Source: Teratosphaeria epicoccoides
Lineage: Eukaryota; Ascomycota; Dothideomycetes; Mycosphaerellales; Teratosphaeriaceae
Assembly (NCBI GenBank): GCA_021401465.1
Contig: JADDMT010000009.1
Span: forward strand, 310,001 to 374,000
Length of the DNA: 64,000 nucleotides
Direction: 5' to 3'
Shown: piece by piece, positions 46,801 through 57,004 of the stretch
How positions within the stretch are numbered: position 1 is the stretch's first letter
Layout: each line of letters starts with the position of its first letter
Notes under the pieces: model-generated
Database searches by the model: none
The model's input: the letters and a program-made list of their open reading frames with translations, nothing else
What the model was told of the DNA's origin: nothing
Position numbers and translations under genes: made by a program

Positions 46801-48671
46801 TGAGATTCTCGAAAGATGCAGCCTCCCACAAGAGCAGCTCGTTGAGCTCGCAGACCTCGTCTTCCCGAAGGTGATCATTCAGTTGATCAATGTCGCGGGC
46901 GATCTCCTCAGCTCTTGTTTCTTTTGCCCGGCTAAGAACGTCCTCGACCTCTTCGACTGTCCGGCTTCGAGCAAGACTTTCTAGCTTCGAGTTCAAGGCG
47001 TAATAATCCCCTCGCACTCCCTCACCAAGTTCGAGCTTAGCGCGCTGACGAAGCTTCACAACTTCCTCGTTCTCGCTGATGAAAATGGTCATTGTAGCTA
47101 AGCGGGATTGCGCATACAGGATGATGTCTTCCTGGTTGAGAGGTGGGCTGTCGTCGTCTGTGAGGATGCGTATTTGTGGGACGCCCTTGGTCTGATCTTT
47201 GATCATGTCGTATACATGTGGTCGGCAAGTGAAGAACAAGCGAATGTTCAGTGTCGACTTCTGGTCGAATGACACTACGTCCTGGAGGATAGCAGATAAC
47301 TGTTCACCCGCTCCAGCATCTTCCTCGTCCATGCCATCAATGATCAAAAAGAATGTCGCGTTGATGGCAGTTGCATTTTTGGTGACGAGACGGGCCCATA
47401 GATCTGTCGACTTGCCAAATTCAGGCTTGTGGGCTTCGCAGGCCTCCTTGATTTTCTTGGAGTATTCTTGACCACTTGCCGATGATGCCGAAGCCACTTG
47501 ATATAGCATCGCTTTGAGAGCTACATTGATGCGATTCTTGGCGCTCCCGTCTCGTTCCAGGTAATAATGCGCCACGTTCACGCGCGGATCACTTCGATAT
47601 CTTTCGCGCAAATGATTGACGACTATGCTGCAGAGATGGCTTTTGCCGAAGCGCTCACCCGCGACTAGGCTCAACACATTCAACGTTTGACCTTGCACGT
47701 CTGCCCATCTGGTGAATGAATTTGGAGCGGCGTTGCTAGGGTTGAAGTTGAGCAGCCACTTGCCCGTACCAGGCACATGATCGGCCCACAATCTGCTCTG
47801 TATCTCCTCCCAAGGCTTCTTGTTCTGATCGATTTCCAAGGCTTCTCGGATGTTTTTGAGCCGCTGCTTGCTGTCCTCGGAGGTGTCCATACGACCGATG
47901 GCAGCCGCTGCCTTGTCCTGGGCATCGCGAATCTGATCGATCTTGGACTCTACGACCTGCAAATTCTTGGCAGCGTCACTGACTGTCAACACGATGTCTG
48001 TGATCTCAGCTCGTGTGACGTCGACAACCAAAAGCTCAAGCTTGGCCATCGCATCCTTGACGCCGTCTTCCTCGCCAAAGAATGCTACTTTGAGACCTAA
48101 TTTAGCTCTTGCCATTTTCGAGTGGGTCAGCTTGTGCCAAATGCTCAGGATTGTCAAGAAATGATCGAGGACCCGATACACTGTCACACGCAAGCGCCTA
48201 TCGAGTTTCGTCTCTGATTGTTTCTGGTCGAGGTGCATCTGCAGTCGTTCGAGGAAAGCGGAGACACGCTCCAGCAGTGTCGTGACATTGCTGAAAACGT
48301 CTTCGTAAGTCTGGACGGCATCAATGACGAAGCTGATGGCGTTGAAGCATTGTTGGCTGGGTCCGAAAACCTCGATGTGGGATCAGCGGAATGGCCGAGG
48401 GTGCTTTCGGATGACAAGTCATTACCATGCTTGCACCTTGAGCCACAATACCTCCAAACCTCTCAACACATACGAGGCTTTTGCTGAAGACTTTCTTCGC
48501 AACTTCCTGCTTCTGCGATTTTTCCTTCTTGGGTGGTTTGATCTTATCAAGGACAAGTTCGATGGACTCCAGCCCAGCATCGTCTAGCTACCATCCTGCC
48601 AGGTCATTGCTATGACGGATGATCTTCGCCCATGCCACATCCAGGTCGTCGCTGTCGGAGAAGCTCGACAT
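43879..48671 (-). pseudogene. NLR-like STAND NTPase (NACHT-type, TPR-like repeats), broken
   Basis: Exons: 48426-48671, 45914-48370, 45150-45854 and 43879-45100; introns of 55, 59 and 49 nt. Order: N-terminal helical region resembling fungal STAND 'Goodbye'-type domains (DLDVAWAKIIRHSNDLAG; later QCFNAISFVIDAVQTYEDV), NTPase with P-loop AGERFGKS and Walker B FFLIIDGMDE, a helical region, TPR-like helices (exons 3-4), and a C-terminal Cys/His segment (YCDSCSATW, WACKDC, FCPPC) suggesting zinc binding. Such proteins act in fungal non-self recognition and regulated cell death. Lesions: TAG at 48588-48590 (codon 28), a one-base frameshift near 44805-44820, and TAA at 44296-44298 just before the zinc segment. 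Clean splice sites and long intact frames suggest recent inactivation. Confidence 0.7.
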
Positions 48672-49190
48672 GTTTGAAGTGAAGGCTTCCAAGGGAGAGG
48701 CTCATGAGCAATCTACGCGATTTGTCGATGGCTGGAGGACATTGCTTAAATGCTCCTGTCTGTACAGGGATGTACACATGGCCACATGGTATCAGCCATC
48801 CAAATCGGACGCTGATGGCCTGATTGGGTCGCATGTTCAGCGTTGACAATAACGGAGCAGTTCAGCCGCAGCTGAGAGCCCATTTCGCTTCAGCAGGCGG
48901 AGCGAAGCACGCATCCGTGATCACTGGTTCAGGTCCGTAGGCTTTATTGGTGCTATGATCTATGTTAGCTCAAAATTGGCATGCATGTGACCTGTGATAA
49001 CATGTGATGTGCACAAGGCTGCCATTGTTAGATGCTCGCCAAGACGCAAGACGCATGACATGTTATTATGCAAGCCAACTGTTCTCAGAGGGAATCCAGG
49101 GTCCAATATTACTAAGCCTACATCCAACAAGATAAGTATACTCCCCTCTCATGTAAGTCTGTATATACACACCACTTTCCACTCACAATC
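48672..49190. other. Divergent promoter of NLR-like and PDI genes
   Basis: Shared upstream region of two divergent genes. A TATATA at 49162-49167 lies 24 nt before the PDI start, close for a TATA box, so it may only be leader sequence. No other site is recognised. Confidence 0.35.
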
Positions 49191-50342
49191 ATGACTCGTC
49201 TGGCACAATTCTTCACGGCGTCTCTCGCCGTCGTCGTCGGCGGTGCATCAGCCGCCTCCGCCGTCATCGACCTCACCCCCTCCAACTTTGACGATGTCGT
49301 GCTCAAGTCAGGCAAGCCCGCGTTGGTCGAGTTCTTCGCGCCCTGGTGTGGTCACTGCAAGAACCTGGCCCCCGTCTACGAAGAGCTCGCGAGCAGCTTC
49401 GAGTTCGCCAAGGACAAAGTCACTATCGCCAAGGTCGACGCCGACTCGGAGAAGGAGCTCGGCAAAAAATATGGCGTCCAGGGCTTCCCGACCTTGAAAT
49501 GGTTTTCCGGCGACAGCGACACCCCAGAGGATTACACAAGTGGCAGGGACATTGACAGCTTGAGCGCGTTCATCACCGAGAAGACTGGTCTCAAGCCGAA
49601 GAAGGTGGCCGCGGCGCCAAGTGCCGTCGAGATGTTGAACGACAAGAGCTTCAAGGAGCTGATTGGCGGCGACCAGGAGGCCATTGTGGCTTTCACGGCG
49701 CCGTGGTGCGGACGTACGTCCACCCCGAGATCCTCTATAACCATTATGACGTATTGACATCAACCCACAGACTGCAAAGCCCTCGCCCCCACCTGGGAAA
49801 AAGTCGCCCAAGACTTCGCCTCCGAACCCAACGTCCTCGTTGCCAAAGTCGACTGCGAAGCCGCAAACGCCAAGGCCACCGCAAAGGAAGCCGGCGTCTC
49901 CTCATACCCCACCATCAACTACTACCCCAAAGGCTCCACCGAGCCTATCCCCTACACCGGCGGCCGCAGCGAAGCCGACCTCGTGCAATTCCTGAACGAG
50001 AAGGCGCACACACACCGCAGCGTCGGTGGAGGACTCGACAGTCTGGCCGGTACGATTCCATCTCTCGATGATCTTGTGGCCACGTTGCAGACAGGCGGCA
50101 GTGCGGCGTACAAGGCTTTCGCGGACGCGGTGGCAACGACGCAGGAGAAGACGGCCGAGTATTACGGCAAGGTGGCGAAGAAGGCCGAGGAGAATGCTGG
50201 ATACGCGCAGAAGGAACTTGCGCGGTTGCAGGGATTGTTGGCGAAAGGTGGACTTGCGCCGGAGAAGCTGGATGATTTGACGACGAGGAGCAATATTTTG
50301 AGGAAGTTTGTGGGTGAGGAGAGTGCGAAGGATGAGCTTTAG
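49191..50342 (+). CDS. tigA: ER protein disulfide isomerase with ERp29-like tail (TigA/ERp38 type)
   Basis: Model: exons 49191-49713 and 49771-50342, with a 57-nt intron inside the second active-site codon set; 364 residues. Signal peptide about 1-21. Two thioredoxin domains carry WCGHC active sites: Cys53/Cys56 and Cys173/Cys176, the second WCGHC restored only by splicing. The C-terminal helical domain (about 255-355) matches the ERp29C fold of fungal TigA/ERp38 proteins. The chain ends in KDEL, an ER-retrieval signal. It catalyses disulfide formation and exchange in secretory proteins, and would serve the cysteine-rich secreted proteins of this genome. The gene symbol follows the Aspergillus name. 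Confidence 0.95.
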
Positions 50343-50672
50343 ATGGGCTTGTGATGTGGGGTCCAAGGGAGAGCCGGGGTTTGGCTACTGTATAGTGAGA
50401 CGGTTTGGACCAGGGCGTTTGGGCGATAGATGAGAGTACGATCGAGCTGAAGCGCAGTCAATTCCGTGCATCTGTAGAGCAGAGCAAGCAAGCCTGCCAC
50501 CGTACCAATTCATCACCGAAATCCCGTCATCTATGCATCAAACTCGTCTATCATCACGCCACACCACATACTCATAACCAACACTGCATGCTCACATGCA
50601 ACGCCATGCATCAAACACTGCCACACACAGAAATTCCAAAACCATCAAGGAAAAGATGAAAGTCATACATCA
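50343..50672. other. Convergent 3' intergenic
   Basis: 3' UTRs of the PDI and PQ-loop genes; CA-rich (ACACCACATACTCATAACC). No gene is seen. Confidence 0.4.
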
Positions 50673-51983
50673 TCATCGCAAAGCCCCATACGCACCACCA
50701 CCACCATCCCCCTTGATCAACCCCTCCCTCTCCCCGCCCACCTTCTTCCCCTCGCCCACACTGACCCCCGGCACCCACCCCCTCATCCAGCCACTAACCC
50801 TCCTCCAATGCCGCCTGTGCCACCGGTCCTCCTCCTCCACAAGGATCCCCTCTCTCCCAACCTCTCCATAAACCACAAACTGCACCCCGACGCCCGCATC
50901 TAGTCCCAATACCCCCGCCGCGCCTAGGAAGAACGGCAAAGCTGCCAGCACCCATTGCTCGCGATCACTGCCTTCGGGCCCGACCCAGCCGTGGCCGCCG
51001 TGGGGTGGGTAAGAGGACCAGGCGCAGGGATTTGTGAGGAGGGCAGAGGAGTAGAAGAGGTTTCCCAGGAACGCGGCGAGGAAGAGGTGATGGGAGAGGC
51101 CGGAGGTGGATTTGCGGCGGTGGTTGAGGAGGAGTTGGGGGAGGCGGGAGAAGAGGTAGAGGGTTGTGGAGGTCCAGGAGAGGAGGGTTCCCAGGGTCTC
51201 GAGGGAGGTGGCTGTGCGGTGGGCGATGGCGAGTGAAGGAGGGGTGATGGGCGTGGCCTGGACAATGGCCATTAGGCAGGCGATTAGGAGGACGGTTCGG
51301 GGTGAGGGCGATGGTATTGGGTAGGAGGTTGTTGCGACGCGGGGGATGCTGGTGCCGTTGGGTAATGCTGAAGGACTCGGTGTCCCTTTCTCTTCGTCGG
51401 CTTTCCGTCTTTGAAACGTAGGTGACCGAAAAATGATCTGTGGCCGAGATTGCTTCGCCTGTGCACCCTCATCTTCTTCTCCCCGCTCGATCGAAGGTGT
51501 CTGGCTGATCGGCATACCCTCAATGTATATCCCATTCCCAGTCCTATCCGTCCCCGGTCCCTCTCGAGGCTCACCAAACGCTCGCCTGACCATCTTGCCG
51601 TGCCGGAGCTTCTCATACCACATCCACTGTGCGACCAGGCACAAGTCCACGAAGACGTAGTAGGCACCTATTGCGACCTGCCATGATGCCTGGTGCGTGA
51701 ACAGTGCTCCCACCACGTTACTTATGTCTCCCAAGCACCACTCCACCAGGAAGAAGATGGATAGCCCGCTGGTGCTGGAGTATTTGTAGTTTTTGTATAT
51801 CTGCGGAAGCTGTGCACAGAGCCATGCAAGGATACTGATCGTCCCGAGGAGGTTCGAGGTGAAAGCTAACGGTGTTGGAATGCAAGTGTGGAAGGCGCTG
51901 CTGAACCGAAAGAGGAAGTCGGTCGTTGGCTCACATTGCTCAGGCAGAGCTGGTCTGAAGGCTGCTGAGCTGAGCCATGTCAT
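50673..51983 (-). CDS. PQ-loop repeat protein, vacuolar amino-acid transporter type
   Basis: A 436-residue, roughly seven-span membrane protein. The first PQ-loop is at residues 58-76 (QLPQIYKNYKYSSTSGLS), the second near 284-302 (RLPQLLLNHRRKSTSGLS), the paired arrangement of Ypq1/PQLC2 transporters that export cationic amino acids from vacuole or lysosome. A hydrophilic loop of about 100 residues between the halves is Ser/Pro-rich and probably cytosolic. The start ATG gives a short luminal segment before the first span. No intron is needed. Substrate preference is inferred from the family. Confidence 0.88.
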   Translation of the reverse strand: MTWLSSAAFRPALPEQCEPTTDFLFRFSSAFHTCIPTPLAFTSNLLGTISILAWLCAQLPQIYKNYKYSSTSGLSIFFLVEWCLGDISNVVGALFTHQASWQVAIGAYYVFVDLCLVAQWMWYEKLRHGKMVRRAFGEPREGPGTDRTGNGIYIEGMPISQTPSIERGEEDEGAQAKQSRPQIIFRSPTFQRRKADEEKGTPSPSALPNGTSIPRVATTSYPIPSPSPRTVLLIACLMAIVQATPITPPSLAIAHRTATSLETLGTLLSWTSTTLYLFSRLPQLLLNHRRKSTSGLSHHLFLAAFLGNLFYSSALLTNPCAWSSYPPHGGHGWVGPEGSDREQWVLAALPFFLGAAGVLGLDAGVGVQFVVYGEVGREGILVEEEDRWHRRHWRRVSGWMRGWVPGVSVGEGKKVGGEREGLIKGDGGGGAYGALR

Positions 51984-53567
51984 GGTGAGTCCAGGCGTTG
52001 CGATGGTCTTGCTGGATCGAGGTCCGACTCCAGGACAGCCCAGGTCAATCGACCTTCAAGAAGGCTCGAGGCTGGTTCTCAGTGCTTGCTGTGGTATGCA
52101 CACGTGCCTGCTGGCCAGATCTCGTGCTCAGCCACGTGCTTGGTCTGATTGTACAGCTGACAATGCTGTCCTGGGCCTTATCCCCGGAGCCAAGCGTGCT
52201 TGCTATCCTTCAAGGTGAGAGAGCAGGAGACAGTGTCGACTTTTGTTGTTGTCTAGGTAGATTCACAGCCACGACGTCGGAGATAGAAGGCACTCAGAAC
52301 GGAACACATGGTAGGACTGTCGTAGAACCCAAAGAATGACTTGTGGTCTTAATAAGAAGAAGCAAAGGGTAATCAGACCAGTTGAGACCTGAGGGACTGC
52401 TCACATGAGTACCGGCAGTCATCTGTCATAGGCAGTACGCGCGCCATGCACCTGGTAGCGGGTGTAGAAGGTCTCCAGCAGATAGCCGTCGGTCCGCATC
52501 GTCCAGTAGATCGGAACAGGAAGTCATGCGCGGCACACCCGACATCTTGGCCAGCAGTTCGTAGGAGCTGTACGCGATAGTTCAGTGGTCAGAGATAGGC
52601 GCGGCTGGAAGGAAGGAGAATGTCGGAAAGATAAGGTTCGTGGAGAGAAAACAATCCGGTTTCAGTCACGTGCGTGGAATATCCGGAGATACTATCACCC
52701 GGCCATACATCTATTCTCCTCAGTCGTAAGCGCCCGTGCAGCAGAATTAATGGGACTAATCGATTCTTCAATGGAAGTTTCCGCTTCGCAGAAGCTGGCG
52801 TCGGTCATTGCCCGTTGATGCAAGATGCAGTACTAGATACATGTAGTCTTTGGCCAAGGCGCAGAACAACGATGATCCTACATCAGCAATTAGCATAGAT
52901 ATAAGGCAGCTACCCACGTATCCGTCTCGCACTACCGCACATCCACTAATCCACCCTATTTCAACGCCAAAATCACAATGAAGCTCACCATAACAGAGCT
53001 CGCCACACTCACGCCCCTATTCATTGTCTTATCTCATGGCGTTCCCCGGCTTAACCACCCACCACACCTCCAGCCACTGCAAGGCTATTGACTAATGAAC
53101 GAAATAGCCTTATGCCAAGTGCAGTTTAGCATTCTGAAACCGCATAGTGACGGCATGCAACTCTTCTACACATCCATCACACAGCATATCATGGTTGTTC
53201 AACCTTACTCTGGGAACTTTTGCCAGCAGCTTTCGTTCGCGCAGAGCAAGCCGGCTTGTCAAACTTCTTCCAAATTGAAATGGTCCCTTTCCGGTGGTCT
53301 AACACTACGACGACGGTGACCTAACTAGGAACAGGCCGAGGTTGATCCTGGATCGAGCATTCCCTACAGGACGGCTAGCGGGCGTACAGCTAGTTCTATC
53401 CAGATCTTTCCATATCAGACAGGCATTGAGTTCCCGACGCGGCAGCTGACACGATAATCTCACATCGCCATGCTCTTGTCGACGTCCCACGGCCATCTTA
53501 TACACAAGGTCTTAACTCCCATCCCGGCTCACCCTCAACAACCACAATCTCAAACGCCACTCCCAGA
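51984..53567. other. Intergenic with a possible micro-ORF
   Basis: About 1.6 kb. The left end is the promoter of the PQ-loop gene. A tRNA-like A-box word near 52577 was considered and rejected. A 37-codon ATG-led frame at 52978-53091 is described separately. Nothing else is recognised. Confidence 0.3.
52978..53091 (+). CDS. Possible truncated secreted-protein gene
   Basis: Thirty-seven codons beginning MKLT with a hydrophobic N-terminus (LATLTPLFIVLSHG) and then a short Pro/His-rich end. The start context and first codons resemble those of the intact small secreted protein about 590 nt downstream (both begin ATGAAGCTCA, shortly after a CAACGCCA or CAAACGCCAC word). It may be a truncated paralogue or chance. 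Confidence 0.2.
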   Translation: MKLTITELATLTPLFIVLSHGVPRLNHPPHLQPLQGY

Positions 53568-53798
53568 ATGAAGCTCAGCGCAGTCATCCCCTTCTTCATC
53601 GCCTCAGTCCATAGCGTCGTTTGGGCACCGTCAAACCACCACGACTCTCGCGACTACCTAATGATCATGAAATTCAAGGAGCACTGCGTCAAGCCCGACG
53701 GCCTGGGCGACGGCTGGTGTCACGAAGATGGCTCCCTAATCAACCGACACTGCGCTGAAGTAAGCGATTGTCGAAGCTGCCCTCTCGAGCTTCTGTAA
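53568..53798 (+). CDS. Small secreted cysteine protein
   Basis: Seventy-six residues if unspliced. Residues 1-20 form a signal peptide (MKLSAVIPFF core, cleavage near VWA). The mature part contains five cysteines (EHC, GWC, RHC, SDC, RSC). A GTAAGC donor follows the codons for RHCAE at 53760; splicing to an AG near 53893 would replace the last 12 residues with a tail containing two cysteines (GTGC, MEC). Both forms are plausible and cannot be separated by eye. No family is recognised; effector-like by size and cysteine content. Confidence 0.5.
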   Translation: MKLSAVIPFFIASVHSVVWAPSNHHDSRDYLMIMKFKEHCVKPDGLGDGWCHEDGSLINRHCAEVSDCRSCPLELL

Positions 53799-54144
53799 TT
53801 GAACATGTTTCGGGGAGTTGGGTGCCTCGATTCGGTAGGCGATGCACAAATAACTGTGCCCGATGGGCTGATAGGATTTGCGCCAAGTGCAGTTAGGCAC
53901 GGGGTGTGCGGTGGCCTCGATGGAAGCTGTCGGTATGGAGTGTTGAGGCGAGGGAAGGTGGAAAAGGTTGAGCGGGTCGATACGTTTCATGACCGCTGCG
54001 CCGTCCTCCTGAAGCTCCTTTTCATGTGTGAGATATGCAAACGATTCGAGCATGTGGCAGTGCGCGGTCGTATGACGATTGCGGTTTGAAAGGCTGAAAA
54101 TATAGCTGGGGTATCTCAGGATTGCAAGCGTCTTCAGGACATGA
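53799..54144. other. Convergent intergenic
   Basis: 3' flank of the small secreted gene, possibly including its intron and second exon to about 53950, and the 3' flank of the lipase-like gene. A minus-strand frame covering this stretch starts at GTG and shows no domain. Confidence 0.3.
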
Positions 54145-55569
54145 TCAGGCCATTGCTTCACTCTCGTCAACATCGCGTGAACCGTCTTCCATCGGCGACG
54201 CAGGCAATTCATCTCCGCTAGAGCTCTCATACCAGCTCTGCTCCACCCAGTGCGCAATCTGGTCTCGCGCTCGAGATACCATAGCATGGTAGTCTGTATT
54301 CCGTTTGGGTTCAAACATACTCGTGTGTGCTTCGAGCTCATTCGACACTCGATTATTGATGCACTTCACCCAACGACCCTTACTCTTAGACTGGTCCTCG
54401 ACGAATCGGTGGACTTGTTCGCCTTGGTCCATCTCGGCCTGCATTTCTGCCTCTGCGCTGCTTTTCCTTTTCCTTGGTGGGTACGGCTCAGGCGCTGGTG
54501 CATTACGCTTGACCCCAGCAGGACTGCTTGGCTGGCCAGCCTCCTTGGGCACAACACAAAATGTTCGGTCTTGACCAAGAACCGACCCAGCGTACTGCGT
54601 CTTGGAGGCAACATTTTCGCTCAGACAGCCGTAGAAATTGGCAAATCCAACATCATGCGTCTTTGTGAGCTCCACCACATTTTCAATGCGCTTCTGAAGC
54701 TCAGCGCCCCTCGCCAAAGTACCAACGAACTCAAGGTGGCTGCCAGCCCAGGTCATACCTTGGGTGATCTGGTCGCGGTTCAGGTATGCGGCTCCAGCGG
54801 CTCCAGCAATCGCTGCCACAGCCCCACCGTACATTGCATACTTGCCAAATGAAGACCATTTGCTTCCGCCAGTCGACCCGTCTGCAGCTGGCAATCCTCT
54901 GCTTGATGGATTGGCAATGGGCTCCGACGTCTTGCTCTTGCCCCACCCAAAGAAGTCGCTTGCAGTATTGAAAGCTTTGTATGCGGTACTAGCCTCGTTG
55001 TAGTGCTCTTCTGCACCATGCGCCAGGACGCCTGGGCTGATCCCGAGGTATGGAGTGTCAAATGCCAGCACCGCTTGGATATACGGAAAGAACAACCTCG
55101 TCGGCTCTGCCGGTGGAGCCGACTCCGAGCGGTCTTCCTTCTCAGGCGGTGCGAAATTGGATGTGTTGTTCTGTGATGACTGGCATCCTGCAGTAGAATT
55201 CGTTGTATCATTCGCATATCCTGCCGGCACGGGCTCGTCTCTCGCTATGCTGAGTAGGGTTTCTGCCGCGACGATGCCACCCATGGAATGTCCGCACAAG
55301 ACGACATGCACTGATGGATCCACAGTGGGTGAGGGCGTCTGGTTCGCAACTTCGAGGTCTATCACTTTGTTCTGCAGCCAGTCTTTGAACCTTGCGACAC
55401 ATCCCCGCAGATCGCCTCTGGTCTCATACTGTGGGTAGACTATGTTGACAACGTCGATCTTTGGTAGTGTATTCGTGAGGAGGGCGGTGAGATCTTTCGG
55501 AAACCTATGGAAAGTATTATCGCTCCCTTTGAAGCCGTGGATGAATACGAGCAGTAATGTCTTCTTCAT
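54145..55569 (-). CDS. DUF676-type lipase-like alpha/beta hydrolase
   Basis: A 474-residue protein from the ATG at 55569 (MKKTLLLVFIHGFKGSD); the frame extends upstream only to a GTG. The strand motif LLVFIHGFKG with its oxyanion HG is followed by VHVVLCGHSMGGIVAAE, the nucleophile elbow with Ser95. This matches the DUF676/ROG1-like putative serine esterases. The middle has a short hydrophobic glycine/alanine segment (YGGAVAAIAGAAGAAYL, about 250-270) that could be membrane-associated, and the C-terminal 100 residues are charged and Pro/Lys-rich. The substrate is unknown. It is preceded by a divergently spaced membrane-protein gene. Confidence 0.82.
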   Translation of the reverse strand: MKKTLLLVFIHGFKGSDNTFHRFPKDLTALLTNTLPKIDVVNIVYPQYETRGDLRGCVARFKDWLQNKVIDLEVANQTPSPTVDPSVHVVLCGHSMGGIVAAETLLSIARDEPVPAGYANDTTNSTAGCQSSQNNTSNFAPPEKEDRSESAPPAEPTRLFFPYIQAVLAFDTPYLGISPGVLAHGAEEHYNEASTAYKAFNTASDFFGWGKSKTSEPIANPSSRGLPAADGSTGGSKWSSFGKYAMYGGAVAAIAGAAGAAYLNRDQITQGMTWAGSHLEFVGTLARGAELQKRIENVVELTKTHDVGFANFYGCLSENVASKTQYAGSVLGQDRTFCVVPKEAGQPSSPAGVKRNAPAPEPYPPRKRKSSAEAEMQAEMDQGEQVHRFVEDQSKSKGRWVKCINNRVSNELEAHTSMFEPKRNTDYHAMVSRARDQIAHWVEQSWYESSSGDELPASPMEDGSRDVDESEAMA

Positions 55570-55851
55570 CTTGTCGCAGAGAGTCGGCTGCGAGAGGCAG
55601 ACCGTGTCGTGTCTCTGCACTAGGCGGTAGCAGTAGTGTTCGTTGAGCGCGCGCAAGGCGCATGTGATAGAGGGAACTACATTGTGAAGCTCGTAACGAA
55701 GCAATCCAGAGGTGGAAAGACACCTGCACACGGGAGACGCGCAGCTGAAGCTCTGACGTAGCGAACATTGGCCGACACGAGTCCAATCATCACATGCGAA
55801 ACAATGAATGCAAGCCTTCCCGATGGCCTAGAACTTATAACAACATGTAGG

Positions 55852-56571
55852 CTAGAACGCAGAATACCCATTCCACCAGAGATACACAAGGTTGATCGCG
55901 GCACTCCCAGCGGCACACCACACATTTGACTCAATCACACTCCATATCCACAAAGTCCCGACCGAAGGCGCCCGCTTCATCACTGCATAGTAATCATATG
56001 TGTTGCCAACATATATACAATAGCATCCAGCCGCAACTGCCACCGTGAAGAAAAATGCTTGCCTCAACATCACCACCTTTTGCGCTGTCTCCGATCTCAG
56101 CATCCAGATCAATACAAACAGAATTGGCAAGACCGTGAAAGTCCGCTGCCAAACCTCAGGCCATGCAATTGACTGTCGGTACTGATGGAAAACCAGGACG
56201 TCAAGAGTGAAGTGGACCATCGTGAGGCACACGGCCCAGAATACTGCTTGGCCCACTGGTCCCACAGGGTCTTCTTCCATCATGCCTGCGTCGAGGATAT
56301 TGCCGCTTTGATCCATGATCAGATTGTCTTGATCTGGGGCGTTGAACGGTTGGCCTTGATCAAGCATCGATTTCTTCTCTTCGTAAATGTCGAGGAGAGT
56401 CTTGGTTTTGGGCTTCGAATAGTCCGGCTGAGCCATTGTGATTTTCGGCATCGAAGAAGGAGACGCTATAGGTTGGCCTGTTTTTCGCGCCTCTGCCCTT
56501 CGTTCTTTACGATTGCGTGGACCTTCTTCTTGGCCGGCCATATTGGGAATCCACTCTATGTCTGAAGACAT
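55852..56571 (-). CDS. Conserved fungal four-span membrane protein
   Basis: A 239-residue protein. The first about 100 residues are hydrophilic with a basic RNRKERRAEARK patch and an LLDIYEEKKSML helix. Four hydrophobic spans follow (about 106-128, 143-160, 170-190, 210-235), with FHQYRQ after the first. This architecture recurs in filamentous ascomycetes as a protein of unknown function. No intron is needed. Location is likely ER or other endomembrane, by inference only. Confidence 0.75.
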   Translation of the reverse strand: MSSDIEWIPNMAGQEEGPRNRKERRAEARKTGQPIASPSSMPKITMAQPDYSKPKTKTLLDIYEEKKSMLDQGQPFNAPDQDNLIMDQSGNILDAGMMEEDPVGPVGQAVFWAVCLTMVHFTLDVLVFHQYRQSIAWPEVWQRTFTVLPILFVLIWMLRSETAQKVVMLRQAFFFTVAVAAGCYCIYVGNTYDYYAVMKRAPSVGTLWIWSVIESNVWCAAGSAAINLVYLWWNGYSAF

Positions 56572-57004
56572 CTAGATTTTGCGCGTCGTGCTTGACAATG
56601 CTCTAAAAGGCCTCAGCCACGAACACGGCTGTAGGAAATGTCTTGCTTGGGCACATGCACCTCATTTATCCAAATCGAAGTCGACCGAATAGTGGAAAGG
56701 TGAATTTATAGGATATGTATGAATAGAGTTCTAGCTCCTAGAAGAACGAGCTGCCCTGCTAAATTTGGCTGGCCGCTGGCAGTTGCCCTGCCGAAAGCCG
56801 TGTGCACCTTGATCCTCACTCTGGCCATCTGTGTCGGACCAGTAATACATCCTGCTCTGTCTCATCTTCAGCTCGCATTCACGTTGTAAACCAAAGCACA
56901 AATCCTCCGCGCCGGTCGCACACACATCATCTTCCCCACCTTCTAATCCTTCGCATCCGACTGCGACACTCGTGTTCACATCGATCGCGTCGCCCCTTGG
57001 CGCG
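56572..57004. other. Divergent promoter region
   Basis: Shared upstream region of the four-span membrane protein and the Chs7-type gene. CA/CT-rich near the Chs7 start. No defined element is recognised. Confidence 0.35.

Noticed and set aside
52570..52650. tRNA-like sequence (TAGTTCAGTGG A-box word, later GGTTCG)
   Set aside because: The two boxes are too far apart without an intron, no acceptor stem pairs, and no anticodon arm could be drawn.
53736..54341. 201-codon minus-strand ORF
   Set aside because: GTG start and overlap with both the lipase-like gene and the secreted-protein locus; no domain.
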